Below, one piece after another: positions 23,648 through 32,943 of a stretch of 64,000 bases of DNA. Below the pieces are notes generated by a model that was not told the origin of the DNA, did no database searches, and saw nothing but the letters and a program-made list of their open reading frames with translations. The stretch's first letter is position 1. Each line of letters starts with the position of its first letter. The position numbers and the translations under genes were made by a program. Origin of the DNA: Bradyrhizobium sp. WBOS07. Lineage in GTDB: Bacteria > Pseudomonadota > Alphaproteobacteria > Rhizobiales > Xanthobacteraceae. The stretch is taken from assembly GCF_024585165.1 (NCBI RefSeq), contig NZ_CP029008.1, positions 4,607,501-4,671,500 on the forward strand, written 5' to 3'.

Positions 23648-25525
23648 ATGACGACGTCAGACACGGCTGTGCATACGCAGCCCTTCCAGGCCGAGGTTTC
23701 CGAGCTGCTGCACCTCATGGTGCACTCCGTCTATTCCGAGACCGACATCTTCCTGCGCGAGCTCGTCTCCAACGCCTCCGACGCCTGCGACAAGCTCCGC
23801 TACGAGGCGATAGCCAGTCCGGCGTTGCTGGGCGAGGGCGACGCGCTCAAGATCCGCATCGCCCCGAACAAGCAGGCGAATACGCTCGTGATCGCCGACA
23901 ACGGCATCGGCATGGAGCGGCAGGAGCTGATCGATCATCTCGGCACCATCGCCCGCTCCGGCACCAAGGCGTTCGTGTCCAAGCTGAAGGAGGCCAAGGA
24001 CGGTCTCGGCCTGATCGGCCAGTTCGGTGTCGGCTTCTATTCCGCCTTCATGGTCGCCGAGAAGATCGTCGTGATCAGCCGCCGCGCCGGCGAGAGCGAT
24101 GTCTGGACCTGGACGTCCTCCGGCGGCTCGGGCTTCGAGATCTCCCGCGCCAGCGACGAGGAGGCGGCGCGCGTGACGCGGGGCACCGAGATCGTCCTGC
24201 ACCTGAAGGACGATGCCAGGAAATATCTCGAGGCCTTCGAGATCGAGCGCATCGTTCATGCCTATTCCGACAACATCCTGTTCCCGATCGAGCTCGTGCC
24301 GGAAGAAGGCGAGCCGCGCCAGATCAACTCGGCGAGCGCGCTGTGGCAGCGCTCGAAGTCCGAGCTGACGCCGGAGGACTACAAGAAGGCCTATCAGCAG
24401 ATCGCATCCGCCTTCGACGATCCCGCGATGACGCTGCATTATCGTGCCGAGGGGCGCTATTCCTACGCCGTGCTGCTGTTTGCGCCCTCGGCCAAGCCGT
24501 TCGACCTGTTCGAGCCGAACCGCAAGGGCCGCGTGAAGCTTTACGTCCGCCGGGTCTTCATCACCGATGATGCCGATCTGTTGCCGGGCTATTTGCGTTT
24601 CATTCGCGGCGTCGTCGACAGCGAGGATCTCCCGCTCAACATCTCCCGCGAGATGCTGCAGAACAATCCGCAGCTGGCGCAGATCCGCAAGGCGGTGGCG
24701 ACCCGGGTCGTGTCGGAGCTCGAAAGCCTCGCCGACAAGGATCCGGACAATTTTGCCAAGATCTGGGACGGGTTCGGTGCGGTCCTCAAGGAAGGCATCT
24801 ACGAGGATTTCGAGCGGCGCGAAAAGCTGCTGGCCCTGTCGCGCTTCACCACGACGTCGGGCGAGAAACGTTCGCTGAAGCAGGTCATCGCCGATTTCAA
24901 GCCCAACCAGACCGAGATCTATTATCTCGTCGGCGACAGCATCGAGCGGCTGAAGTCCAATCCGCGGCTTGAGGCGGCAACCGCGCGCGGCATCGAGGTG
25001 CTGCTGCTGTCCGATCCCGTCGACGCCTTCTGGACCTCGATGCCGTCGGAGTTCGAGGGCAAGCCGCTGAAGTCGCTGAGCCAGGGCGATCTCAATCTCG
25101 ACCTGATCCCGCGCGTCGATGAGGCGGACGAGGCGAAGAAGGAGGAGCCGGCCGCGGATGAGGCCGCCACCGTCGCCGTGATCAAGGCCGCGCTCGGCGA
25201 GCGCGTCAGCGACGTCAAGGCCTCGACGCGCCTCACCAGCTCGGCCTCCTGCCTCGTTGCCGACAGCCAGGGCCCGAGCCGCGAGCTCGAGCGCATCCTG
25301 TCGCAGCAGAACCGGGGCCTGCGCACCAAGCCGATCCTCGAGATCAATCTGCGTCATCCGCTGGTGACGGCGATCACCAAGGCGCAAGCCGGCTCGAAAA
25401 CCGTCGACGATCTCAGCCTGCTCCTGCTCGAGCAGGCGCAGATCCTGGACGGCGAATTGCCGGAAGACCCGGCGGCGTTTGCGACAAGGCTGAACCGGCT
25501 GGTGTTGCAGGGGCTGGGCGGCTAG
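23648..25525 (+). CDS. htpG: Molecular chaperone HtpG (bacterial Hsp90)
   Basis: ATP-dependent cytosolic chaperone of 625 residues, normal family length. The GHKL ATPase domain shows [15 protein letters not shown] (Glu38, Asn42), [18 protein letters not shown] and [14 protein letters not shown]. The middle domain contains [11 protein letters not shown] and SREMLQNNP, followed by a C-terminal dimerisation domain. It stands alone, downstream of a terminator. No heat-shock (CIRCE or sigma-32) element was recognised in the 70 bases before it. Confidence 0.97.
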   Translation: MTTSDTAVHTQPFQAEVSELLHLMVHSVYSETDIFLRELVSNASDACDKLRYEAIASPALLGEGDALKIRIAPNKQANTLVIADNGIGMERQELIDHLGTIARSGTKAFVSKLKEAKDGLGLIGQFGVGFYSAFMVAEKIVVISRRAGESDVWTWTSSGGSGFEISRASDEEAARVTRGTEIVLHLKDDARKYLEAFEIERIVHAYSDNILFPIELVPEEGEPRQINSASALWQRSKSELTPEDYKKAYQQIASAFDDPAMTLHYRAEGRYSYAVLLFAPSAKPFDLFEPNRKGRVKLYVRRVFITDDADLLPGYLRFIRGVVDSEDLPLNISREMLQNNPQLAQIRKAVATRVVSELESLADKDPDNFAKIWDGFGAVLKEGIYEDFERREKLLALSRFTTTSGEKRSLKQVIADFKPNQTEIYYLVGDSIERLKSNPRLEAATARGIEVLLLSDPVDAFWTSMPSEFEGKPLKSLSQGDLNLDLIPRVDEADEAKKEEPAADEAATVAVIKAALGERVSDVKASTRLTSSASCLVADSQGPSRELERILSQQNRGLRTKPILEINLRHPLVTAITKAQAGSKTVDDLSLLLLEQAQILDGELPEDPAAFATRLNRLVLQGLGG

Positions 25526-25632
25526 CGCTGCCTGGCAGCATCGTTCCGGCTGGGCTTGACCGCCACCACCTCTCCAGTGCGCATCGCTTTTGGCGTTGCG
25601 CGGTCCACTCACCTTGACGTCATCAGGCCCGC

Positions 25633-25658
25633 GGAACAGTCGCGGACGACGAGATGTT
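25633..25658 (+). promoter_or_regulatory. Possible EcfG promoter before the first DUF3551 gene
   Basis: GGAAC (25633-25637), 17 bases, TGTT (25655-25658). The -35 box is exact and the -10 box has three of four consensus bases. It lies 40-65 bases before the start at 25699. Confidence 0.4.
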
Positions 25659-25698
25659 GTGTCATATGAAGCGACGCCACGAAATCGAGGATAGCCCC

Positions 25699-25974
25699 AT
25701 GCGCCTGCCATTCCTCATTCTCACCGCGATCTTCACGTTGCTGGGCGCAGCGGATGCCAGCGCGCAGAGATACGATCCGGCCTATCCCTTCTGCATGCAC
25801 CGCTACGTCGGCGGCCCCGGTGGCGGAGGCGGTGACTATTTCGACTGCTCGTTTACCTCGATGGAGCAGTGCCGCGCCACGGCGTCGGGCCTTGCCGCGA
25901 CCTGCGACCCCAATCCCTATTATGCCTACAACGAGCCGCCGCCGCCGCGCCGGCGCCACAAGAGGCCGCAATAG
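25699..25974 (+). CDS. DUF3551 family secreted protein (tandem copy 1)
   Basis: A 91-residue protein with signal peptide (LPFLILTAIFTLLGAADASAQ). The DUF3551 core is YPFCMHRYVGG, YFDCSFTSMEQCRATASGLAATCDPNPYY, with four conserved cysteines that probably form disulfides, and a basic proline-rich tail. GAGGATA precedes the ATG. These proteins are frequent in Bradyrhizobium and have no known function. A second copy follows. Confidence 0.82.
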   Translation: MRLPFLILTAIFTLLGAADASAQRYDPAYPFCMHRYVGGPGGGGGDYFDCSFTSMEQCRATASGLAATCDPNPYYAYNEPPPPRRRHKRPQ

Positions 25975-26005
25975 ATCGTCGGTGTGCCGTGCAGGAGAGC
26001 CCTTC

Positions 26006-26269
26006 TTGCTTCTCTGGTCGTACCCGATCATGGCCATCGCGGCGTTGCTCGCGGCCACCCCCTCGCAGGCGCAGACCTACGATCCGCGCTATCCTGTCTG
26101 CATGCACGTCTATGCCGGTCGCGGCGGCCTGAACTGGTATGATTGCTCTTTCACATCGATGCCGCAGTGCCGCGCCACGGCCTCGGGCCGCGCTGCGACC
26201 TGCGATCTCAATCCGTACTATCAGCCCAAAGCACCTCCGCAGCGCCCGCGTCACAAGCGCAGCGGCTAG
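26006..26269 (+). CDS. DUF3551 family secreted protein (tandem copy 2)
   Basis: An 87-residue paralogue: YPVCMHVYAGRGG, WYDCSFTSMPQCRATASGRAATCDLNPYY, then a proline-rich basic tail. A TTG at 26006 is preferred as start: GGAGAG lies 6 bases upstream and it gives a complete signal peptide (LLWSYPIMAIAALLAATPSQAQ). Starting at the first ATG (26030) would leave only a short hydrophobic stretch. It begins 31 bp after copy 1 and is probably co-transcribed. Confidence 0.78.
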   Translation: MLLWSYPIMAIAALLAATPSQAQTYDPRYPVCMHVYAGRGGLNWYDCSFTSMPQCRATASGRAATCDLNPYYQPKAPPQRPRHKRSG

Positions 26270-26460
26270 CGGCGATTAGCCCGCCATCTTGCACCGGCCA
26301 TCGGCCTGCGCTGACGGCATGCCGCCGAAAGCGTCGGCCTGGTAAAGGATGGCTAGCGTTAATCGCCTCCTAACCGGGTTTACCTTGTCTTTTAACGCCT
26401 GGGTCAGGGCGCACGGGCTAGACTGCCGGAAACCGCAGACCGCCCGAAAGAGTGAACAAT

Positions 26461-28266
26461 ATGACCACCGGCGTCATCGAGCAGCCGAAAGTCGCGCGCG
26501 CACCGTCGGCTTCCAGGATCTGGCTGAAGGCGATCGAGCTCACCGCGCGGATCGAGACGCTGCCGGGGCGCCTTTTCGCCGACGTCATCGACGATTGGGC
26601 ACAGCGCCAGCCCGACCGCGTTGCGCTGCTCACGGACGATGCAAGTCTCGATTATGCCGGCCTGTCGAAACGCATCAACCGTTACGCGCGCTGGACGCGC
26701 TCGGTCGGAGTGGCCAAGGGCGATGTCGTCGCCTTGATCATGCCGAACGGCATCGACTATCTCGCAGCGTGGCTCGGTATCAGCCGGGTCGGTGGCGTGG
26801 TCGCGCTTCTCAACACCAAGCTGGTCGGCCCCTCGCTCGCGCATTGCATCGACGTCGCCAAACCCTCCCACATCATCGTGGCGCATGAGCTAAAGGAGAT
26901 GCTGGAGGGAGCCGCGCCGCATCTGAAAAGTCAGGCCAAGGTGTGGACGCATGGGGACGCCCGCGGCGAACGCGCCATCGACGTCGCGCTTGCGGCGCTG
27001 GACGACGCGCCGCTGTCGCCGGAGGAGCACGGCGAGGTCACCATCGACGACCGCGCGCTGCTGATCTACACCTCGGGCACGACAGGCCTGCCGAAGGCCG
27101 CGAGCATCAGCCATCGCCGCATTCTCAATTGGGGTTTCTGGTTCGCCGGCCTCACCGGCGCGAGCCCGCAAGACCGGCTCTATGATTGCCTGCCGCTGTT
27201 CCACTCGGTCGGCGGCATCGTCGCGCCGTGCAGCATGCTCGCCGCCGGCGGCTCGGTGGTGATCGCCGAGAAATTCTCGGCGTCGCATTTCTGGTCGGAC
27301 ATCGTCCGGCACGACTGCACGTTGTTTCAATATATCGGCGAGCTCTGCCGTTACCTGCTCAGGGCTCCGCCCTCGGAATACGAGAACCGCCATCGTCTCC
27401 GCCTCGTTTGCGGCAACGGCCTGCGCGGCGACATCTGGGAGGACTTTCAGGCGCGTTTCGCCATTCCCCGTATCCTCGAATTCTACGCGGCGACGGAAGG
27501 CAATTTCTCGCTGTTCAACGTCGAGGGGCAGCCGGGCGCGATCGGCCGCATCCCGCCGCTGCTGGCGCATCGCTTCCCTGCCAATCTCGTCAGGCTCGAT
27601 CCGGACAACGGCGCGCCGCTGCGCGATGAAAAGGGCTTCTGCATCGCCTGCGCCCGCGGCGAGGCCGGCGAAGCCATCGGCCGCATCGGCACCGCCGACG
27701 AGGGCGGGGGTCGCTTCGAGGGCTACACCGACGCCGGCGAAACCGAGAGGAAGATCCTGCGCGATGTGTTTGCCAAAGGCGATGCCTGGTTTCGCACCGG
27801 CGATCTGATGCGGATCGACGACAAGGGGTTCTTCCATTTCGTCGATCGGATCGGCGACACGTTCCGCTGGAAGGGCGAGAACGTCGCGACCTCCGAAGTG
27901 AACGAGGTGATGCGCGATTTCACCGGCGTGGTCGATGCCACCACCTACGGCGTCAGCATCCCCGGCGCCGATGGCCGCGCCGGCATGAGCGCGATCGTGG
28001 TCAACGAAGGCTTTGACATTGCGGCGCTGCCCGCACATCTGTCGCAGCGCCTGCCGGCCTATGCCCGTCCGGTCTTCATCCGCATCTCCCGCGAGATCGA
28101 TGCGACCGAGACGTTCAAGCAGAAGAAGGGCGATCTGTTGCGGGAAGGCTTCGATCCCGCCGCGATCCCCGATCCGTTGTTCATGGCGGACTCGAAATCC
28201 GGAGCTTATGTCCCGCTGGATGCCGAGGCTTATGCGGCAATCCTGGGCGGCTCGATCAGGCTGTGA
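26461..28266 (+). CDS. Long-chain acyl-CoA synthetase / FATP-like AMP-binding protein
   Basis: ANL ligase of 601 residues, similar in layout to fatty-acid transport proteins (very-long-chain acyl-CoA synthetases). The phosphate loop is LLIYTSGTTGLPKAA. EFYAATEGN and FRTGDLMRIDDKGFFHFVDRIGDTFRWKGENVATSEV follow; the last is the FATP/VLACS signature. A GTG at 26452 is in frame, but the ATG at 26461 has better spacing to GAAAGAG. It probably activates a long-chain or bulky acid, perhaps for the ACP cassette downstream, from which it is separated by 140 bp. Confidence 0.9.
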   Translation: MTTGVIEQPKVARAPSASRIWLKAIELTARIETLPGRLFADVIDDWAQRQPDRVALLTDDASLDYAGLSKRINRYARWTRSVGVAKGDVVALIMPNGIDYLAAWLGISRVGGVVALLNTKLVGPSLAHCIDVAKPSHIIVAHELKEMLEGAAPHLKSQAKVWTHGDARGERAIDVALAALDDAPLSPEEHGEVTIDDRALLIYTSGTTGLPKAASISHRRILNWGFWFAGLTGASPQDRLYDCLPLFHSVGGIVAPCSMLAAGGSVVIAEKFSASHFWSDIVRHDCTLFQYIGELCRYLLRAPPSEYENRHRLRLVCGNGLRGDIWEDFQARFAIPRILEFYAATEGNFSLFNVEGQPGAIGRIPPLLAHRFPANLVRLDPDNGAPLRDEKGFCIACARGEAGEAIGRIGTADEGGGRFEGYTDAGETERKILRDVFAKGDAWFRTGDLMRIDDKGFFHFVDRIGDTFRWKGENVATSEVNEVMRDFTGVVDATTYGVSIPGADGRAGMSAIVVNEGFDIAALPAHLSQRLPAYARPVFIRISREIDATETFKQKKGDLLREGFDPAAIPDPLFMADSKSGAYVPLDAEAYAAILGGSIRL

Positions 28267-28406
28267 CTCCGCCAAAATCGGCAGATAGGTCCAATTTTAT
28301 CTGAATTGTCCAAGAAGACATTTACTTCTCTCGGGTAAACAGGCGGCCATGGGGAGGCGGCCAGCACGAGCCGCCGCAACACCAACGATAACAAAGCGAG
28401 CCAGCC

Positions 28407-28652
28407 ATGTCGGTAAGGTCAAAGGTCATCGAGGCGATCCGGCAGATCGCCAAGGAGCAGAACGTCACGCTTCCGGAGCTGTCGGACGATCTGTCGCTGC
28501 ACGAGACGGGCTTCGACTCGCTCGCCTTCGCCATCCTGGTGGCGCGTCTCGAGGACGACACCGGCGTCGACCCCTTCACCATTTCCGAGGACGCAGCATT
28601 CCCCGCCACCGTGGGCGATTTCGTGCGGGCCTACGAAAATGTCCCCGCGTGA
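28407..28652 (+). CDS. Acyl carrier protein
   Basis: An 81-residue carrier protein; the phosphopantetheine attachment site is Ser38 in ETGFDSLAFAI. It is acidic and helical, distinct in sequence from the housekeeping AcpP. The stop overlaps the next gene by 14 bp, so it is translationally tied to an adenylate-forming enzyme and a reductase. This suggests a dedicated carrier on which an activated acyl group is held and reduced. Confidence 0.9.
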   Translation: MSVRSKVIEAIRQIAKEQNVTLPELSDDLSLHETGFDSLAFAILVARLEDDTGVDPFTISEDAAFPATVGDFVRAYENVPA

Positions 28653-30021
28653 GATCTTTGCGCTCCGCGACTATCTCAGCGCGGAGTTGAAAGGCCGCAC
28701 GATCTCCGACGCGCATGATGTCGTGTCGTTGACCGATATCCTGTCGCAGACGGTCCTGGGCGGCCGCCTGCGCGAATTGTCGGGCCGCTCCGTGCTGCTC
28801 AAGCTGCCCGACCAGCTCCGGTCGGGCCTTGCCATGATCGAGCTCGACGGCATCGCGAGCCGCATGTTGCTGTGCCCGCCCGATCTCAACCCGGCGCATC
28901 TCGATGCACTGATCGAGGATGCCGGGATCGATGCCGTCGTCACCGACGACGCCGGTCGTTGGGCCGATTCCGGCGTGTCGCTCGTCGTGATCGCGCAATT
29001 GCCGCTTCAAGCGGCCGCGCCGGCCAAGACCGCGCGCGCCACGGAATGGCTGATGCTGACCTCGGGCACCTCAGGCGTGCCGAAAATCGTCAGTCACACG
29101 CTGGAAGCGCTCACCGGCGCCATCGTCGCCGAGGGTCCCGCGCGCGGACCTGCGCCGGTATGGGCGACGTTCTACGACATCCGCCGCTATGGCGGCCTGC
29201 AGATCTTCCTTCGCGCCGTCCTGTCCGGCGGCTCGATGGTGCTGTCGGACCCGCATGAAGCGCTCGGCGATCACGTCGCGCGGCTGAAGGGGCGTGGCGT
29301 CTCGCACATCTCCGGCACGCCGTCGCACTGGCGCAAGCTCCTGATGAGCGGTTCGGCCACGAAATTCGCCCCGGCTTACGTCCGCCTCTCCGGCGAAATC
29401 GCCGACCAGGCGGTGCTGGACGGGTTGAAGGCGGCATTCCCCAATTCTTCGGTCGGTCACGCCTATGCCTCGACCGAGGCCGGCGTCGGCTTCGCCGTGA
29501 ATGACGGGCTGGAAGGCTTTCCGGCCGACTATCTCGGCAATCGCAACGGCGTCGAGATGAAGGTGGTCGACGGTTCGCTGCGGATTCGTTCGACGCGCAC
29601 CGCGCACGCCTATGTCGGTCGCAGCGCCGCGGCGCTCACCGATGACGACGGCTTTGTCGACAGCGGCGACATCGTCGAGCTGCGCGGCGATCGCTATTAT
29701 TTCGTCGGCCGTCGCGGCGGCATCATCAATATCGGCGGGTTGAAAGTCCACCCCGAGGAGATCGAGGCGGTGATCAACCGTCATCCCGACGTGCGGATGT
29801 CGCGGGCGAAATCGCGCAAGAGCCCAATCACCGGCGGCATCGTCGTCGCCGACGTGGTCCTGGCCGACGGCGCCGATCAGGCGCGCGCGAAAGAGATCCG
29901 CGACCAGATCCTGGCTCAGTGCCGTGCGCAACTCGCCTCGCACAAGGTGCCGGCGGTGATCCGCTTCGTCGAGGCGCTCGACGTCACCCCGGCCGGCAAA
30001 TTGGCGCGCACCGATGCATAA
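28639..30021 (+). CDS. Adenylate-forming enzyme (AMP-binding), probably loads the adjacent ACP
   Basis: A 460-residue member of the ANL superfamily, shorter than CoA ligases. The phosphate loop is LMLTSGTSGVPK (138-149). YASTEAG, DSGDIVELRGDRYYFVGRRGGIINIGGLKVHPEE and the terminal lysine in TPAGKLART are present. The N-terminal subdomain is reduced. It overlaps the ACP gene by 14 bp and the SDR by 8 bp, pointing to an acyl- or aryl-ACP ligase rather than a CoA ligase. The acid is unknown. Confidence 0.86.
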   Translation: MSPREIFALRDYLSAELKGRTISDAHDVVSLTDILSQTVLGGRLRELSGRSVLLKLPDQLRSGLAMIELDGIASRMLLCPPDLNPAHLDALIEDAGIDAVVTDDAGRWADSGVSLVVIAQLPLQAAAPAKTARATEWLMLTSGTSGVPKIVSHTLEALTGAIVAEGPARGPAPVWATFYDIRRYGGLQIFLRAVLSGGSMVLSDPHEALGDHVARLKGRGVSHISGTPSHWRKLLMSGSATKFAPAYVRLSGEIADQAVLDGLKAAFPNSSVGHAYASTEAGVGFAVNDGLEGFPADYLGNRNGVEMKVVDGSLRIRSTRTAHAYVGRSAAALTDDDGFVDSGDIVELRGDRYYFVGRRGGIINIGGLKVHPEEIEAVINRHPDVRMSRAKSRKSPITGGIVVADVVLADGADQARAKEIRDQILAQCRAQLASHKVPAVIRFVEALDVTPAGKLARTDA

Positions 30022-30736
30022 CGTTCTCGTCACCGGCGGCAGCCGCGGCATTGGTCTGGCGATCGGCAGTCGCCTGGTCGGTGCCGGCTACAACGTGATC
30101 GCAGTAGCACGGCGCCAGAGCGAGGAGCTCGAGGGCGCAATCGCAAAATCCGAGGGACGCCTGCATTTCCGCGCCTGCGACCTTGCCGTGATCGACGCGA
30201 TCCCGGCCTTCGCAAAGCTCGTGCGCGACGAGTTCGGCCCGGTCTACGGCCTCGTCAACAATGCCGGCCTCGGTACCGAAGGCCTGCTCGCCACCATGCA
30301 CAATTCCGAGATCGAAGCGCTGGTGCAGCTCAACGTGCTGTCGCCGATCATCCTCACCAAGTATGTGGCGCGGCAGATGATGGCGGACGGCGCCGGCCGC
30401 ATCATCAACATCTCCTCGATCATCGCGACGACCGGCTATAACGGCCTGTCCGTCTACGGTGCGACCAAGGCGGCTGCCACCGGCTTCACCCGCTCGCTGG
30501 CGCGCGAGGTCGGCAAGGTCGGCATCACCGTGAATGCGATCGCGCCGGGCTTCATCGATACCGAGCTCACCCACAACCTCTCCGACGAGGGGCGCAAGCG
30601 CATCGCCGGACGCAGCGCGCTGCGCCGGCTGCCGGAGACAGACGACGTCGCGCGCATGGTGGAATATCTGCTGGGGGACGGCGGCCGCAACGTCACCGGC
30701 ACCGTGTTCACCGTCGATGCGGGCAACACGGCATGA
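30014..30736 (+). CDS. SDR oxidoreductase, FabG-like (3-oxoacyl-ACP reductase type)
   Basis: A 240-residue classical SDR: TGGSRGIG cofactor site (7-14), NNAG motif, catalytic Ser134/Ser135, Tyr148 and Lys152 (YGATK), and PGFIDTELT. It resembles FabG in size and motifs. Third gene of the ACP / ligase / reductase operon with overlapping frames, so its substrate is likely an ACP-bound 3-oxo or 3-hydroxy acyl group. Confidence 0.9.
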   Translation: MHNVLVTGGSRGIGLAIGSRLVGAGYNVIAVARRQSEELEGAIAKSEGRLHFRACDLAVIDAIPAFAKLVRDEFGPVYGLVNNAGLGTEGLLATMHNSEIEALVQLNVLSPIILTKYVARQMMADGAGRIINISSIIATTGYNGLSVYGATKAAATGFTRSLAREVGKVGITVNAIAPGFIDTELTHNLSDEGRKRIAGRSALRRLPETDDVARMVEYLLGDGGRNVTGTVFTVDAGNTA

Positions 30737-30738
30737 GC

Positions 30739-30763
30739 GGAACTCGGCCGGCATGATTGCGTT
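30739..30763 (+). promoter_or_regulatory. Exact EcfG promoter before a 67-residue gene
   Basis: GGAAC (30739-30743), 16 bases, CGTT (30760-30763): a perfect match to the stress-sigma consensus, beginning three bases after the SDR stop. The start site would lie near 30770, giving a leader of about 90 bases for the gene at 30863. Confidence 0.65.
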
Positions 30764-30862
30764 GATCGGGCGCAATGACATTCAGCCCGAATTGGTCGTA
30801 ATATGCCCCGTAATCGGTTGGGTTACGTCAATCGATCTGCCCTAATCGACGAGGAGCAGTCC

Positions 30863-31066
30863 ATGGCCATGCCAAACACGGCCGCTTCAATCCGGGGTCG
30901 GACGCAGCAAGCCCAGCCGGACGTTGTCCATTGTCCACCGATGGCGCATCAGAATTCCGGCGATCACGGCTATGAGATGTACCCGCAGCAATTCGTTCGT
31001 CTGGTCGGCTGCCATGACGCGTCGCTCGACACCTCGCGCAAGCGTCAGGACGAGAAGCTGCACTAG
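30863..31066 (+). CDS. Small protein of unknown function
   Basis: A 67-residue protein with a very good ribosome site (GAGGAG, 6 bases before the ATG). It is hydrophilic, with no signal peptide or membrane segment, and has the recognisable block NSGDHGYEMYPQQFVRLVGCHDASLDTSRK. No family was recognised. An exact EcfG promoter lies upstream, which supports the gene being real and stress-induced. Confidence 0.6.
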   Translation: MAMPNTAASIRGRTQQAQPDVVHCPPMAHQNSGDHGYEMYPQQFVRLVGCHDASLDTSRKRQDEKLH

Positions 31067-31102
31067 AAGACCGCTGCGCACATCCGGATCATGCTCTAGC
31101 CG

Positions 31103-31501
31103 TCACGTCCCGTGCTTCGGCGCGATCTTCGGCAGGTCAATTCGTTCGTGTGAGAATTCGGGCGGCCCTTCGGTGAGGCGGCGGATGCGGCGCTCGCGCT
31201 CGTCCTCCGGCAACGCGGGATCGAGCAGCGTTTCGATCTCGTGGACTGCGATTTCCTCGATCCTGATCGCCTCTGACGTGATCGGGTGCTCCGGTGGGAG
31301 CACCGGCGGCGCGATCTTCAGGCCCAGCTCGATCAGCTTGCAGATGGCATCCGAGCGGGTCAGGCGGTGCGCTTCAGCCCAGGCATCGACGGCTTCCGTC
31401 AATCTCTCGGGCATCTTGACCGCGCTGATCGGGTCGACGCCGGTGCGTCGGCGGACCGGAGAGGTGGAGTCCCTATTGCCGAAGTCGGACACCTCGATCA
31501 T
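31103..31501 (-). CDS. Ribbon-helix-helix-like small protein
   Basis: About 132 residues. The segment DPISAVKMPERLTEAVDAWAEAH, then LTRSDAICKLIELGLK, has the strand-helix-turn-helix pattern of ribbon-helix-helix DNA-binding domains. The C-terminal half is charged and helical (EDERERRIRRLTEGPPEFSHERIDL). The ATG at 31501 is chosen; a GTG at 31540 would add 13 residues. A DNA-binding or antitoxin-like role is possible, but no toxin gene is adjacent. Confidence 0.65.
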   Translation of the reverse strand: MIEVSDFGNRDSTSPVRRRTGVDPISAVKMPERLTEAVDAWAEAHRLTRSDAICKLIELGLKIAPPVLPPEHPITSEAIRIEEIAVHEIETLLDPALPEDERERRIRRLTEGPPEFSHERIDLPKIAPKHGT

Positions 31502-31712
31502 CCCATGCAAGGCCGTGGAGCTGAACGAGGATAGCCGCACTCCCCGGCGGGTCGTTTGATGCCGATCAATGACCCCCGCAGCATTGCCCAGCGGGCCGGC
31601 GTCTTGTTGTTCCGGCCCATTTCAGCCAATGATCGAAACGGGTCGCCCGCCTGCGAACCCGGATCGATCCTGTCACGTATTTGTTGCGCATTCCAACCAT
31701 CCGGCATCCCCG

Positions 31713-32858
31713 ATGACCCCAGGCGAATCCTTCTATGGCGGCATTCCGGTCTTCCGCGGCTTCACCAGCCTGATGGACCCTGCGCTCTATGCGCCGCTTC
31801 CGGACGATTGGAGCATCGGCGTTGCCGATATCGTCGATTCCACCAAGGCGATCGCGGCGCGGCGCTACAAGGCGGTCAACATGGCCGGTGCGGCGGTGAT
31901 CGCGGCGGTGACGAACGCCTTGGAGGGACGCGAATTCCCCTTCGTGTTCGGCGGCGACGGCGCGAGCTTTGCGGTTGCGCCCGGCGATCTCGATGCGGCG
32001 CGCGAGGCGCTCGCCGCGACCGCCACCTGGGTGCGGGAGGACCTCGACCTGAGGATGCGGGTCGCGCTGGTGCCGGTAAGCGCCATCCGCGCGCAGGGCC
32101 TCGACGTGCGTGTCGCGCGCTTCGGTCCGTCGGCGAACCTGTCCTATGCGATGTTCTCCGGCGGCGGCCTCGCCTTTGCCGACGCGGCGATGAAGCGTGG
32201 CGAGTTTGCGGTCGCCGAGGCCCCGCCGGGCACGCAGCCCGACCTGTCCGGACTGTCCTGCCGCTTCGAGATGATGCCGGCCTCGCGCGGGCTGATCCTG
32301 TCGGTGCTGGTGATGCCGGCGCGCGGCGCCGATCCGCATGCCTTCCGCAAGGTGATCGAGGACGTCATCCATCTCGTCGAGCGCAGCCCGGACGGCGCCC
32401 GTCCGGTGCCGCCGCAGGGACCGCCGCTGAAATGGCCGCCGCAGGGGGTGGACTACGAAGCCCGCACCAGGCGCGGCGGCCCGCTGCTGGCCCGCCGAGC
32501 CAGCGTGCTGGCCTATACGCTCTTCGCCTATCTGATCATGCGCTTCGACATCAAGGTCGGCGGCTTCGTGCCCGGCCTCTACAAGCGGCAGGTCGTCGAG
32601 AACTCGGACTTCAGGAAGTATGACGACGGCCTGCGCATGATTCTCGACTGCACCCCGCAGCTCGAGCGCGCGCTGAGCGATCGCCTTGCGGCCGCAGCGC
32701 GCGAGGGCATCGTGCGCTACGGCCTGCATCAGCAGGACGCCGCCATGATGACCTGCTTCGCGCCCTCGGCGCTGCGGAGCGATCACGTCCACTTCATCGA
32801 CGGCGCCCGGGGCGGCTATGCCTCGGCAGCGACGGCGCTGAAGGCGATGACGGCGTAG
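31713..32858 (+). CDS. DUF3095 family protein (nucleotide-cyclase-like)
   Basis: A 381-residue protein of the DUF3095 family, described as adenylate/guanylate-cyclase-like. The N-terminal part has VADIVDSTKAIAARRYKAVNMAGAAVIAAV and FVFGGDGASFAV, which resemble the two metal-binding aspartate strands and the GGD-type loop of class III cyclases. The C-terminal half has no known domain. Whether it makes a cyclic nucleotide is untested. It is divergent from the ribbon-helix-helix gene and convergent with the MATE gene. Confidence 0.78.
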   Translation: MTPGESFYGGIPVFRGFTSLMDPALYAPLPDDWSIGVADIVDSTKAIAARRYKAVNMAGAAVIAAVTNALEGREFPFVFGGDGASFAVAPGDLDAAREALAATATWVREDLDLRMRVALVPVSAIRAQGLDVRVARFGPSANLSYAMFSGGGLAFADAAMKRGEFAVAEAPPGTQPDLSGLSCRFEMMPASRGLILSVLVMPARGADPHAFRKVIEDVIHLVERSPDGARPVPPQGPPLKWPPQGVDYEARTRRGGPLLARRASVLAYTLFAYLIMRFDIKVGGFVPGLYKRQVVENSDFRKYDDGLRMILDCTPQLERALSDRLAAAAREGIVRYGLHQQDAAMMTCFAPSALRSDHVHFIDGARGGYASAATALKAMTA

Positions 32859-32943
32859 CCGATTCCCGTGTCCCGGACCCGCTGCGGCCCGTAGTGACGC
32901 CGCGCCGAGCGGCTGCAATCACATTCCTGCGCTTTTGCTGCGC

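Noticed and set aside
23657..25711. Open frame of 684 codons on the minus strand across htpG
   Set aside because: It lies fully antisense to a textbook HtpG with all ATPase motifs; the translation is low-complexity, Arg/Leu-rich and has no family features. It is a product of high GC.
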